DNA of 64,000 nucleotides from Liolophura sinensis (GCF_032854445.1 NC_088297.1:5145991-5209990), one strand, 5' to 3'; positions 1 through 12,394 are shown, numbered from the stretch's first letter. Notes: generated from the letters alone by a model not told the origin. Translations and numbers: made by a program.

Positions 1-1640
1 CTGTACTTCGTACAGGTGGACTAAACATTGAAGGCAGTGAAATGTGTTGACCAGATGGTCCCGTTTCCGAAGCAAAAGTTAGTGAAGTGTGCAATAAAAC
101 TGTCAGGGATAAGACTTCGTTAGGTATCGTGTGCATATAGTTGATACGGGACCTTAGCAGGTGGTCAGTGTGTGTCTATGCAATGCACTCACGATATAGG
201 TAAGCCACCTGTACCCTACGTAAAAACATTGGTTAAGTGTGCAAAAATACGACAAAAATTAATCGTGTGGGTGACAGATATGGAGCCGATTTCTGGAGAG
301 CTTGAAACCCCAATTCGAATACAAAGTGATTACAGGGAATCGATGCACTCTTTGACAAAAGCGAAGATTTGGCTCGTACGACGAAGCCCGGTGAATTAGA
401 GATCGCAGCTGATCCCAGCTTGATTTTTATTTAATTATTTATTTTGACCGGTGAATATTTCATTCATATGAAGGCGATCATGCAAAATTCTGGTCGGAGG
501 AAACCGGACAGCGCCCTGAGAAAACACAAGATTACCCACAGGCTGCTGGAAGACATTTAACCCAAGATTTACGGCGGTTACCTACGTCTTCTTCCTCGCT
601 GGTTGTCTCGCACCTAGTTGTATGTGTGTATGTGGGTGTGACTTAATGAGGCTTAACGGCTAACAACAGGGGCAACTGCCTGGACACCTGTGCAGAGCAA
701 CCATCTAAGAAACCAGGAATATTTATTAATTTAACTGAGGTTTTATTTTATTTACACTTCAGCAGCCAGCTTGCGTTTTAGTTGGAAGAAAGCCAGCATG
801 AGCTGGAGTGAGGTGTGGAACAACCTCCACGAACTTGGAGAAGTCTGATCCCAGTATCAAAAATCAATCATTCGTACTAATCCCTTCCCGCTGGACGAGG
901 CGTTACTTGGTCATTTTATATCTAAGCTATCCAGGAATCAAACGATGCGGGCAAAGTTTCTGGATTAGGGTTAACATTGGTCTGTGTATTTATCTAAGCG
1001 CCATCAATACCGACAAAACATCTGGACAGAGCAAATACGGGTGAAGTGTGGAGTACACTTAAACAGAAATTTGATCACAGTGCCGTAACTATAATACGAA
1101 CTGAGTGATGCCTGTCTTGGTCCACTTGAAAACAGCTTAAATTTTTCGTCGTAAGCAAGAGAACGCCTTTCACAAAAAAAGTCACGAAAAAAGTTACGAA
1201 AAATAGGACTTCGGACGTTTTATGAAAGTGGGCCCGGAAATACGTTGCTGTTTGGTCTGCAAATAAGGTATATCTATGCCGATTCCAAACAGCTATTTCA
1301 TATTTACTCAAATAAAAATTTGAAAAAACAATTTTTAAGCTTATTTTTGGGCCTTAGAAATTAAAATTTCGACAGCCTTACAAAAGACAAGACGTTTTCA
1401 TAGCTTCAACTTTCAGTACCAAACACAAAGCATTGTGATGAGATTTTTAGCCCGGGCGACACCCGTGTCAGTGTTTAGGTACCCTATCACTAATGTTCGC
1501 TGCGGGATGTTTTACCTTTAAGCAATTTGCATATGCTTATCATGCATCAACAAATTAAAATCTTGCTCCGTTTAAATGTCAAGAAATTGAAACCCAAAAC
1601 TGGCAATCTATAAACAGTGTAGATTTTTTTCACATTTTAA
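1..1640. other. Intergenic DNA without a recognisable gene
   Basis: I see no exon with credible splice sites and no known domain. A 75-codon frame at 172-399 has no recognisable similarity and no supporting structure. A diverged minus-strand SINE lies near 425-566 and is listed separately. The remainder is moderately AT-rich unique-looking sequence. Confidence 0.5.
425..566 (-). mobile_element. Diverged copy of the window's main tRNA-headed SINE (minus orientation)
   Basis: The strand reads an (ATTT)n start, then a decayed version of the conserved 3' module with GGTGAATATTTCATTCATATGAAGG, broken here as GGTGAATATTTC and CATATGAAGG, then GGAGGAAACCGGACAG and GGCTGCTGGAAGAC. These align in order with the intact copy at 33809-34077 read in reverse. 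It is much more mutated than most copies, so it is an old insertion. Confidence 0.6.
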
Positions 1641-1765
1641 CCAATTTCCAGGATTTCCAAAGAAATTCAAGGACATGCAATTTCCACGATTTCCAAGGTC
1701 TGAAAATTCCAATTTCAAATTCCATGACTTTCAAGAACTTTCCAGGGCGGCACGAACCCTGCATG
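1640..1765. mobile_element. Possible hAT-type nonautonomous element end
   Basis: The stretch is a run of short TTCCA/GGAA-rich words such as GGATTTCCAAAG and AATTCCATGACTTTC, and it finishes with GGCACGAACCCTG. Read in reverse this begins CAGGGTTCGTGCC and continues GTCATGGAATTTG, a style typical of hAT-related MITE termini in aquatic animals (from memory). I could not find a convincing partner terminus on the left, so this may be a one-ended fragment. Confidence 0.35.
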
Positions 1766-1845
1766 GGTCGGGCAACTCATCCAATAAAGTGTGCACACCC
1801 ATGTCAAGAACTGCGTGAGGTAACGGAGTGGACGCATTAACATAC

Positions 1846-2325
1846 AGTCTGGCAACTGATCCAATGAATTTGTAAATGAATAAATGTTATCCGGCAACTC
1901 AGCCAATGAATTGAGAACACTTGCATACAGTCTGACAACCGATCCAAGGAATTTGGGAATAAATACAAGTAATCCAGCAACTCTGCCAATGAACTGAGAA
2001 CACATACATACAGTCTGCCAACTGATCCAAGGAATTTGGGAATAAATACAAGTAATCCAGCAACTCCGCCAGTGAATTGAGAACACATACATACAGTCTG
2101 CCAACTGATCCAATGAATTTGTAAATGAATAAATGTAATCCGGCAACTGAGCCAATGAATTGAGAACACATACATACAGTCTGCCAACTGATCCAATGAA
2201 TTTGGGAATAAATACAAGTAATCCAGCAACTCCGCCAATGAATTGACAACACATACATACAGTCTGCCAACTGATCCAATGAATTTGTAAATGAATAAAT
2301 CTAATCTGGCAACTTTTTCCAAAAA
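1846..2325. repeat. 83-bp tandem repeat, about 5.7 copies (left flank of the satellite block)
   Basis: The word AGTCTG starts copies at about 1846, 1929, 2012, 2095, 2178 and 2261, an exact 83-bp spacing. Each 83-bp unit is itself two related halves (CTGGCAACTGATCCAATGAA and CCGGCAACTCAGCCAATGAA), so it is a dimer of the same roughly 40-bp monomer that makes up the neighbouring 40-bp array. Because stop codons are rare in the unit, all three minus-strand frames stay open across it. That is a by-product of the repeat, not evidence for a protein. Confidence 0.9.
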
Positions 2326-2596
2326 AAAAAGGAAAAGTAAATGAATAAATAAAAGGCAACTAAATCAATGAACCGTAAATGCACAAACAAGGTTAACAAA
2401 CTCGTCCAATGAATCTTGTGTAAATAAAAACGACAGTGTGTAAGTCAGGTGGCTGCTTCAATGAAAAGCAAATGAATAAAGTCAGGCCAATGAATGGTAT
2501 TTAAGGAAACAAATTTAAAATGTATCACAATGTCAGACAGCTTGTTTAATGTATTACGAAGCATATTACAAAAGGGGGGATAACCTGGCACAAACA

Positions 2597-4275
2597 GTCT
2601 AAAATCTCAGCCAATGAATGGTGAACAAACACTTAGTCTGGCAAACTCTAACAAAGAATGGTGAACAAATACTTAGTCTGGCAAACTCTAACAATGAATG
2701 GTGAACAAATACTTAGTCTGGCAAACTCTAACAATGACTGGTGAACAAATACTTAGTCTGGCAAACTCTAACAATGAATGGTGAACAATTACTTAATCTG
2801 GCAAACTCTAACAATGAATGGTGAACAATTACTTAGTCTGGCAAACTCTAACAATGAATGGTGAGCAAATACTTAGCCTGGCAAACTCTAACAATGAATG
2901 GTGAACAATTACTTAGTCTGGCAAACTCTAACAATGAATGGTGAACAATTACTTAATCTGGCAAATTCTAACAATGAATGGTGAACAATTACTTAATCTG
3001 GCAAACTCTAACGATGAATGGTGAACAATTACTTAGTCTGGCAAACTCTAACAATGAGTGGTGAACAAATACTTAGTCTGGCAAACTCTAACAATGAGTG
3101 GTGAACAAATACTTAGTCTGGCAAACTCTAACAATGAATGGTGAACAATTACTTAGTCTGGCAAACTCTAACAATGAGTGGTGAACAAATACTTAGTCCG
3201 GCAAACTCTAACAATGAATGGTGAACAATTACTTAATCTGGCAAACTCTAACAATGAATGGTGAACAAATACTTAATCTGACAAACTCTAACAATGAATG
3301 GTGAACAATTACTTAGTCTGGCAAACTCTAACAATGAATGGTGAACAATTACTTAATCTGGCAAACTCTAACAATGAATGGTGAACAATTACTTAGTCTG
3401 GCAAACTCTAACAATGAATGGTGAACAATTACTTAATCCGGCAAACTCTAACAATGAGTGGTGAACAAATACTTAGTCCGGCAAACTCTAACAATGAATG
3501 GTGAACAATTACTTAGTCTGGCAAACTCTAACAATGAATGGTGAACAATTACTTAGTCTGGCAAACTCTAACAATGAGTGGTGAACAAATACTTAGTCTG
3601 GCAAACTCTAACAATGAATGGTGAACAATTACTTAATCTGGCAAACTCTAACAATGAATGGTGAACAATTACTTAGCCTGGCAAACTCTAACAATGAATG
3701 GTGAACAATTACTTAATCTGGCAAACTCTAACAATGAATGGTGAACAATTACTTAATCCGGCAAACTCTAACAATGAATGGTGAACAATTACTTAGTCTG
3801 GCAAACTCTAACAATGAGTGGTGAACAAATACTTTGTCTGGCAAACTCTAACAATGAATGGTGAACAATTACTTAGTCTGGCAAACTCTAACAATGAATG
3901 GTGAACAATTACTTAATCCGGCAAACTCTAACAATGAATGGTGAACAATTACTTAATCTGGCAAACTCTAACAATGACTGGTGAACAAATACTTAGTATG
4001 GCAAACTCTAACAATGCATGGTGAACAATTACTTAGTTTGGCAAACTCTAACAATGAGTGGTGAACAAATACTTAGTCTGGCAAACTCTAACAATGAATG
4101 GTGAACAATTACTTAATGTGCCATACTCTAACAATGAATGGTGAACAATTACTTAGTCTGGCAAACTCAGCCAATGAACGGTGAACAATTACTTAATCCG
4201 GCAAACTCAGCCAATGAACGGTGAACAATTACTTAATCCGGCAAACTCAGCCAATGAACGGTGAACGAGCCAGCA
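2597..4275. repeat. 40-bp satellite-like tandem array, about 42 copies
   Basis: The unit begins GGCAAACTCTAACAATGAAT and continues GGTGAACAATTACTTAGTCT. From 2641 to about 4260 copies stay in perfect 40-bp register, with substitutions but no insertions or deletions. Recurrent variants (ACAAAT or ACAATT, GAATGG or GAGTGG, AGTCTG, AATCTG or AATCCG) are shared among distant copies, the sign of unequal exchange or conversion. The last three copies switch to CTCAGCCAATGAACGG, which resembles the flanking degenerate monomers. Confidence 0.95.
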
Positions 4276-5720
4276 TAAGAGTGAAGTCAGGCATTGCAGC
4301 TCATCCATTAAACTATTTACATATAAACAGAGCCAGGCAACTCATCCATATGAACTGTGTACACATAAGCAGAGTCTGGCAACTCATTCACTGAAGTGTT
4401 TACACAGAGTCTGGCAACTCATTACTGAACTGTGCACACATAAATAGATTCTGGTCATTCATTACTGAACTGTGAACACATAAATATAGTCTGGCAACTC
4501 ATTCATTGAACCCTGTACACATAAATAGAGTCTGGGCACTCATTACTGCAATGTGTACAAATAAATACAGTCTGCCAACTCATTTGTTGAATTGTGTACA
4601 CATAAATACAGTCTGGGCGCTCATTACTGAACTGTGTACACATGAAATTAGAGTCTGGCAACTCATCGATTGAACTGTGTACAAATAAATAACAGAAGGA
4701 CAAATGATCCGGTAAATTTGGTTAATTCAAGTGAATGAATAAAGCCAGTTAAGTAAACCAATAACTAATAAGAAAACAAAAAGTCAGGCAAATGATCCAA
4801 TAAAAAAGCAAATGTATGAATAAACTAAAGTCAGGCAACCCAACCCGAATCCAAAATAAAGGCAGCTTAACTCAATGAATTGCCTCAAAGTCTCAACTAA
4901 AGAACTTACTGTAAAATGTGTAAAAACAACCCCCCCCCCCCATCCACACACATCATGAAGTAAAGAATCATCCAATAAATCAAAAATAAACATGTAAATT
5001 ATGTCAGGAACTCAATGGTGTCAAAACAATGGTGAGCACAAAATCAGCCAAGCACCTGATCCAATCACGAAGGAATACAAGATGATAATGAATAAAAATT
5101 CATCCCAAAAAGTGCATTTCAGGCGGAAGTATGGGTAATAAAAAAAAAGTCATTTTGGTTCTAAAACTTACGTATTTCCAACAGCATAATATCCTTCATG
5201 TATCTTTAAAAAAAAATTCAAAGTGCTTTAGTAATATTAACAGACCTCTCAGAATCTAGCAAAATGAGTTAATGGGTCAATGTTGCAGTTTTAGGTCAAT
5301 CAGAGTACACAAAATCAAGTAACTCAACCAATAAACAGAGAACAAATAAACAAATAGTCAGTCAACTGCTCAAAAAATCGAAGAAATGTGGGCTGAATTC
5401 GTAAACTTCAACAGTCAACAGGTCCAATGAAAAGAAAATGATTCAAGTCAAGCTTTTTTCAGCCAATGAACTGCAAATGTGCAAATAAGCCTCATAAAAC
5501 TAATCATAAAAGTATGTAAATAAAGGCAATTAAATTAACTAGTGAACCATGCATGAAAAGTCAGCTCTCACAATGAAATGGTAAGACATCAATAAAGCCA
5601 GATAACTCGGTGAACTAACTATACAAAACTATTCAGTCAGGCTAGTCAGCTATAAATTGTAAAATACTTAAAAAGTCACCCAACTCGTCCAATGAATTGA
5701 TGAAGTTCAACATTTAAACT
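4276..5720. repeat. Degenerate right flank of the 40-bp satellite array
   Basis: From 4276 to about 4700, units of roughly 40 bp remain visible (CTGGCAACTCATTACTGAAC, ACACATAAATAGAGTCTGG). Beyond that, isolated monomer remnants such as GTCAGGCAACCCAA, CCAATGAATTG and AAATGAATAAAGTC recur at irregular spacing to about 5.7 kb, separated by insertions. This is the decayed edge of the same array. Confidence 0.75.
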
Positions 5721-6280
5721 TTGTTGTGTAAACCGGTGATTGGTAGACGGGCTTTCAGTGCGAGTCTAAACCAGAGACAAATCCCAGGAAACAACAACAA
5801 CGGTGGTTGAACTCTGAAACCTTTCCAAACATGAACGAACTTGACACTTATCGTTTGAGTGTTCGTTCGTTTCATTCTTTTAACCAAACCCAATGCAAGG
5901 GTTTATGGGGACGGTCCCTAAACTGAGTCAATGAAATATACAGTATTTAAATGATCATACCGTAAGTCAAGCACTTCAACCCATCAGGTTTTAATTGCAG
6001 AGCCAAAACTATTTAGGCTTTCACAAAAAGTCCTTTTTGTTATAAAATATTTCCAATCTAACACTTTCTAAGCTTTCGAGAATTTTCTACGCGCCAAGCT
6101 TTTTAACATTTCAGTTTATTTCAGATACTATTTTTTTTTTTCACTCAAAATTTCATTTTGGGGGGCAATTTTGTACAGATGTGAGAGAATCATTTTTCCA
6201 CTGCCATTTCCATTTTCAATTTATCTGATTTCACATTAGCTAACAGCTGGGATATACTGAAAATACAGTTATTGTATGAT
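5721..6280. other. Noncoding AT-rich interval
   Basis: I see no open frame of note, no splice-flanked exon and no clear repeat in this stretch. It separates the decayed satellite monomers from the dispersed repeat that begins at about 6290. Confidence 0.4.
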
Positions 6281-6289
6281 AAACGTGGT

Positions 6290-6530
6290 AACACAGCACT
6301 GTGAGTAATTCTAGACCAGTGACGTCTAATAAACTGCAACTAACGTCACTTCATTTTCTTTTACCTAATTCTGCGTAAGCAATGGTGTTGGGGGGAGGGG
6401 GGCATGTAAATTGCTACCATTTATGCATTTACATGAACAGTTAGCTTAAAACCCAAACTGACGTAAATTGACAAGAGGCCATTACTTCACCAGTTATGCG
6501 CAACCATTTGCCAGCTATCGCAGCTCTGGT
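6290..6530 (+). repeat. Unclassified dispersed repeat, family R1, copy 1
   Basis: It carries a series of words in fixed order: ACGTCTAATAAACTGCAA, ACCTAATTCTGCGTAAGC, ACGTAAATTGACAAGAGGCC, TTCACCAGTTATG, then GCTCTGGTTTT. The same order recurs at 17548-17640, 20150-20335, 25185-25305 and 30665-30930. No terminal inverted repeat, tRNA-like head or coding relic was recognised. Confidence 0.65.
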
Positions 6531-6715
6531 TTTTCTCTCTTAGCAGTACATCTTACTTGTATACAATGGAAAGTTTTAAATGCAATGCTATTTCTTAAAG
6601 AACTGTTTCTATCCCTACATTTTTCACTTCTTTTCTGTCAGTATCTTGCCGTGTTGATAATTCCCAGAGTCAGTGCAGTGTGACTAGATTGGTAAAATTA
6701 CACAGTACAAGCATA

Positions 6716-7050
6716 ATGACATCATAACACTGAGCTCAGAATGAAACGTCATGAAACAAAGGTTTCTTTGTCCACATCATAACACTGAGCTCAAAATGAA
6801 ACGTCATGAAACAAAGGTTTCTTTGTCCACATCATAACACTGAGCTCAAAATGAAACGTCATGAAACAAAGGTTTCTTTGTCCGCATCATAACACTGAGC
6901 TCAAAATGAAATGTCATGAAACAAAGGTTTCTTTGTCCACATCATAACACTGAGCTCAAAATGAAACGTCATGAAACAAAGGTTTCTTTGTCCACATCAT
7001 AACACTGAGCTCAAAATGAAACGTCATGCAACAAAGGTTTCTTTTTCCAC
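6716..7050. repeat. 55-bp tandem repeat, about 6 copies
   Basis: The unit contains ATCATAACACTGAGCTCAAA, ATGAAACGTCATGAAACAAA and GGTTTCTTTGTCC, and repeats at 55-bp spacing with a handful of substitutions. It lies between a dispersed repeat and a G-rich low-complexity tract near 7230-7310. Confidence 0.95.
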
Positions 7051-9320
7051 ATTCATGGCGTCTAGGTGTAAACTATCAACATGTAAAAACAGATGCAATA
7101 TCTATAAACTGTGCGAAGTAATGCTTTTATCACTGAAGGAAATTCCGATAGTTCACCTTTATATAAACAGGGGCATAGGAAGTGGAGCGGGGGGAGGAAT
7201 TCATGGCCCCCTACTTTCAAAAGTGTGTGTGTGTGTGGGGGGGGGGGGGGGTGCATCATATCTTTTGCCTCCCCCCACTCCCGACCCCCAACCCCACCCC
7301 CCACTTTTCAGGTTCCCGAAATTATAAATACATATAACACAAACTGGTCCCTTCGCCGAATAAAACATTACACTACTGCAAATATATTTTCTTGGTAAAC
7401 TAAACGTCGTAAACTGCAATTTTTCCAGTGCATATTACTATTAATATAGGGCCTACATGTTTTTTTCGTCCTTGGGCCTACATATTTACATAATTCTCCC
7501 ATGGAAGGGCAAATCATCTACAGTGTAATTTTAAAAAGTGGACTTATTTGTCTCCAAACACAATCTTTTTTTTTCTAATTTAGTGACTGTGTTTCAATGC
7601 AAAGACGTTGCAGTTCTATTCAGCCCAAAAAGCAGAATAATTAATATATTTGTACAATATATGCACTCATCGATGTTGAGTTATTTATTTCATTATGGTT
7701 TATCGTCATTCCAAGATCATTTCACTTAGGACGGGTTGCAAAATTCATCAGTGAAGGAAAGTAACCGTTGTAACCACCGACTTTGGCGCGTTACTGACAA
7801 TTCCCCTAAATCAGACGCACGCCTTTTTCTGAGCCAAAGGCCTGATCAAAAAGTGTATGTATACATGTGAATGACATTGATTTCAATCGAAAGCAAGCCG
7901 GTGCGAATACGCCGGCGAGTTTGCCACCAAGGCCCAGTAAAAACATGGATGTTTCTTTCCACCGATTCTCCCCCATACGAGTTAAATGCTTGTATTAGTC
8001 AATCTACACCAATCTTTCTCCGACATGCATAAATTTAATGTTGAATTCTGGATAAATTGTTACAATGTTCTTTGTTGACCCGTGGTTCTCCAGGTAAAAG
8101 TGCCAAGAATTGAACTAAACGTCTATCTCAATTTTTTCAGGCAGGCTTAGTCAATAACACTTCAATTTGCATATCTCAGATACGGCTGATCGTCGAAAAG
8201 ACGATAGAGCTCCTTCAGAGTTTCCGAGGCCTTGGCGGCAACTGGACCCTCGCCTTTTTTGCTGGGACTCTTGACCAACCCCCACCCCAACCCGCCTCCA
8301 AACTTTGAAAATGCTTCCTACTCAAATTTGTTGGCCTAAACAGCATGAAATGATATTACTCGGGGAGGTAAACGTACCGGCCGGTATGTTGCGTGACACA
8401 CTCGATGTTGTTTGAAAGGTCATCTCTATTTAATATGTATATTTGCACACGACCCGCATCTAACAGCGGAGCGGGATAAAGCGCATTGTATCACTGAGTC
8501 TACTCATACATATCACCATACTTTTCAAGTATTCACTTAGGCCTGAATGAAGTTTTACAGTGCATTTCAAGTATTAATGTAAACATATACTGAAATATTA
8601 CAAATTATTAAGTACGTAATTGATTCCACTTATTGTTTCGCAGTTTAATTTAATATTTTGTTATGTGATAGGCCATACGTAGGCCTATGCTCTTAGTCCA
8701 TGATATATCTCTCCATGTGTGCAAATCAGGTACCGTGAGCCAGGCCTCAGCCAAGGCCATCACTAAAAATATGTTCGTTGAAGCATAATAACCTGGCCAA
8801 CCGTCTGAAAAAAAGTCCTATTGTTGAAATTTAAAATATGCTTTTCTCTCCATGTTCATTTTCTTTATTATTTCTCATAAGCCAAAATAAAAAAAAAATA
8901 AAAGAGTTACCTAGGTAGTTCTTTTGTTTCAAAATTTTTTTTTTTTTTTTAAATTTCGGTAGCAACCAAAAGACCTTCTTTTTCTGATAAGGGTTGGGTT
9001 ATTTACACCTCACAAAGAATTCTGGAAGGATGACCCCATCTGCTCTAGTTAAATGCCTCACCTCTGCTAGCTATCAACAGGAACAGAGTTCCTATAATAC
9101 GTCCTTGTCATTAACATGCAGCATTTTATGTACAAAGTCTACAAGGGCTAAAAGGGTTAACGTAGATACCATTGCGTCATAATACCTACAGTGCAGGTCG
9201 CCGTGGAAGATAAATGTACTTAACGCTATGTGGGCATTATGAAACGGGCCCCAGTAGTTTAGCATGATTCGCTGTAAGGAGAAGGGAATAATTGTGGCTT
9301 AAAGTGCTTGAACAACACTG
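7050..9320. other. Noncoding interval with low-complexity tracts
   Basis: A (GT)n/G-run followed by C-rich sequence occupies about 7220-7310 and explains several overlapping open frames there. The remainder has no recognisable gene. One short minus-strand frame ending at 8162 is discussed as a weak finding. The segment near 9190-9270 (ATGAAACGGGCCCC) resembles termini of nonautonomous DNA elements but is too short to classify. Confidence 0.4.
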
Positions 9321-9324
9321 AATT

Positions 9325-9602
9325 GGAGTCTCTGTGGCCTAGCGGTTAGCGTGCTAGCGCAGCACGATGGCGTATGACAATGGAGCCTGTCAGCAATGCA
9401 ATCACCATGAGTTTGTCCAGCTCATGCTGGCTTCCTCTCTGGTCATAACAGCAGGTCATACCAGCAGGTCTGTCAGCAACCTGCGGATGGTAGTGAGTTC
9501 CCCCAGACTTTTCCCGGTTTGCTCTCACAATAATGCTGTCCGTCATCGTCGTATAAATGATATAATACTAAGAACGCTGTAAAAGTCAAATAAATAAACA
9601 AC
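9325..9602 (+). mobile_element. tRNA-headed SINE, full-length but diverged
   Basis: It starts with a tRNA-like head (TCTGTGGCCTAGCGGTTAGC), has CAGCAACCTGCGGATGGT in the body, and ends CAAATAAATAAACA. Order and length match the intact copy at 33809-34077. The 3' module is decayed (GTCATCGTCGTATAAATG), indicating an older copy. Confidence 0.85.
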
Positions 9603-9669
9603 AGTAACTGTATCTCAAGCCTACTTCTCATAGTATAAACTTATGATATAAGGTTAGAACCTCAAGACA

Positions 9670-9945
9670 CAGGACTTGCTGACAGTAAATGACAATCAGT
9701 GTCAGTAAATGGCAGTCAGTGTCAGTAAATGGCAATCAGTGTCAGTAAATGGCAATCATTCGGAGCAATGTTCCCGTGGCTATTTGTGCAGTGAAACATA
9801 AACACTTGTTGTAGCTCGCTTGAATACCACTTAACATACCAATGTGATCAGTGAGCACTAAAATGTACGAGTAAGCACTGAAATGTACCTGTAAAATGTA
9901 CCAGTAAGCACTAAAATGTACCAGTAAGCACTAAAATGTACCTTA
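9670..9945. repeat. Two short tandem repeats of about 20 bp
   Basis: Four copies of GTCAGTAAATGGCAATCAGT lie at about 9679-9759. About four copies of ACCAGTAAGCACTAAAATGT lie at about 9856-9942. They differ in sequence and are separated by roughly 100 bp of unique DNA. Confidence 0.85.
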
Positions 9946-10381
9946 TGCAAGTTAACTGGATGAAGTTTATCTCCCTGACACATTTACTTATATAAATCTG
10001 CATGGATATGTTTCCCAAATTCATTTATTTATTTACATGTGAAATACCCATCTCATTCTCCATTAGCCAGTATTCATAGCTTTGAACATTCAAGGGTTCG
10101 TAACAAGGACAAGGAGTTGATATATAACATGGAGCTAAACGGGCAAAATGCTGATTTGTTTTTTGTTTTTTTTACAGTACAATGAAATTATCATAATTGA
10201 AGGTTAAACACATTCTAATTACTTTTCCAGAAAAAACTTCTCACCTAAAAGCTATATTTTTCATTATTCATGCTAAAATGTTATTCAAGGCCTATATCTT
10301 GCCTGGGTTAAGTTTGGTTTGTTTTCACCTTCAATAGTCACTTGATTAAAGAGTGTGTTGATGACGGGCTCAGGGTGGTTA

Positions 10382-10652
10382 TGACATCCCTGCAGAGCTA
10401 TGACATCACAGCAGAGCTATGACATCACAGCAGAGCTATGACATCACTGCAGAGCTAGAAAATCACTGCAGAGCTAGGACATCACTTCAGAGCTACGACA
10501 TCACAGCAGAACTATGACATCACTGCAGAGAAATGACATCACAGCAGAGCTATGACATCAATGCAGAGCTACGACATCACAGCAGAGCTACGACATCACA
10601 GCAGAGCTACGACATCACTGCAGAGCTATGACATTACTGCAAAACTATGATT
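10382..10652. repeat. 19-bp tandem repeat, about 14 copies
   Basis: The unit is GAGCTATGACATCACAGCA with variants (ATCACTGCA, CTACGACATC). The core TGACATCA resembles a CRE/AP-1 half-site, but the repeat is most simply a minisatellite. Confidence 0.9.
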
Positions 10653-10789
10653 AGGAATAAATTAATTAACAGGAAGCAAAAATACAGTATTTTACCTGGT
10701 AGGCCTTATCATTAACCACTGCATAATGTTGTTCATCACAGGTAATAACATCTTACTAAGTCAGTCCATAGAATAACAACGGAGTAGAA

Positions 10790-11460
10790 CACCCTGCAGT
10801 ACTCAGTAGGGCACTGGAGTAGGACACCCTGCAGTACTCAGTAGGGCACTGGAGTAGGACACCCTGCAGTACTCAGTAGGGCACTGGAGTAGGACACCCT
10901 GCAGTACTCAGTAGGGCACTGGAGTAGGACACCCTGCAGTACTCAGTAGGGCACTGGAGTAGGACACTCTGCAGTACCCAGTAGGGCACTGGAGTACGAC
11001 ACCCTGCAGTACTCAGTAGGGCACTGGAGTAGGACACCCTGCAGTACTCAGTAGGACACCCTGCAGTACTCAGTAGGGCACTGGAGTAGGACACCCTGCA
11101 GTACTCAGTAGGACACTGGAGTAGGATACCCTGCAGTACTCAGTAGGGCCCTGGAGTAGGACACTCTGCAGTACTCAGTAGGGCCCTGGAGTAGGACACC
11201 AGGCAGTACTCAGCAGGGCACTGGAGTACAACACTCTACAGTACTCAGTAGGGCACTGGAGTAGGACACCCTGCAGTACTCAGTAGGGCACTGGAGTAGG
11301 ACACCCTGCAGTACTCAGTAGGGCACTGGAGTACGACACCCTGCAGTACTCAGTAGGGCACTGGAGTAGGACACCCTACAGTACTCAGTAGGACACTGGA
11401 GTTGGACACCCTGCAGTACTCAGTAGGGCACTGGAGTAGGACACTCTGCAGTACTCGATA
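10790..11460. repeat. 35-bp tandem repeat, about 19 copies
   Basis: The unit begins ACTGGAGTAGGACACCCTGC and continues AGTACTCAGTAGGGC. Some copies are shortened by about 16 bp (the GGGCACTGGAGTAGG part is missing near 11050). The 73-codon frame on the minus strand here is only a translation of the repeat. Confidence 0.95.
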
Positions 11461-11464
11461 TCAC

Positions 11465-12380
11465 ACGAGAAAAACGGTACTACTGTTTTCAGGTTGATCA
11501 ACTGATTTAACTCAGTTTATTGAAGTCCATTCACTGCTGTGACATTATCTACTTCAGACACTGTTTACATGAACCTGCGTATGTCATGTCTATGTATTAG
11601 ATTACATGGCTGTTCTTACCTTTATTAACTACCAGGCCTACATTTCACCTGAGATTAGCATAGTTCATTTCATACGTTTTGTACGATTTCATAGATCCAT
11701 CCATCTAGGGACATCTGAGAAATTTTGATTAAGTTTTATGAATTTCTAAAAGTTGAAAGTGTTGACTTCAAAAATCATTAAATGTGCTTCTAAAAGTGCA
11801 TTCTACTCATCCAGTTTTAGGTGGAATACTGTATATAACCTGCTGCGCTCTTAATTACCCCACTGTACACTGATTGTCTACCTGCAAGCCACACAGGTAA
11901 CTGTCTGAGTTACCTGTCTGAGTATTGTCCTATGCTGAACAGTTAGATGAGTCACATGACCCCAGGGCCTGTCTGACCCAGCTCCCATACTCAGCACTAG
12001 TAATGCACAGCTTTGCAGTCTGGCAGTTCGTGGAAAGCAGAGCTCTTGGCCTCTTATTACCGTTGATATTACATATCCCTGGAATCAGGTATGGTAATTC
12101 ATGCTGATTCTGCTCTCGTGAGCTTGCGTACGACATCATCAAGGGCCTAGCTGCCATGTTTACGCTGGTTTTGTTTTCATCTAGGAGTTGCACTCTCCAA
12201 AAGTCAGGTGTTTTTGTATTAAAAATTACCCGTTGTGCGTCATTGCACACTTGTTCTCGAGTCTGGATAATGAGATAGCTAAGAATGCGAAGCCCTGGAC
12301 CATGGTGGCACATTGTTTTGTTGACATCTTCAAACATGACATGGTTGTTCATATAGGAGCTTCCCAGTAATAGCTAGCAT
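11465..12380. other. Unassigned interval
   Basis: A 140-codon minus-strand frame spans 11930-12352, with no recognisable domain and no supporting splice structure. I regard it as probably chance. If the putative first exon at 12795-13024 is real, its first intron would run through here. Confidence 0.35.
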
Positions 12381-12394
12381 AGCCAAGGTGTTTA

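Noticed and set aside
1715-2359. Open frames of 126-214 codons on the minus strand
   Set aside because: They translate the 83-bp repeat in three frames at once, with no splice or initiation context and no domain.
2597-4275. CRISPR-like regular repeat array
   Set aside because: Units are contiguous 40-bp copies without unique spacers, and the genome is eukaryotic.
10382-10652. Cluster of CRE-like sites (TGACATCA) as an enhancer
   Set aside because: The word is part of a 19-bp minisatellite unit; repetition alone explains the clustering.
10873-11094. 73-codon minus-strand frame
   Set aside because: Pure translation of the 35-bp minisatellite.
11930-12352. 140-codon minus-strand frame
   Set aside because: No similarity recognised and no splice link in phase to the putative exon at 12795-13024.
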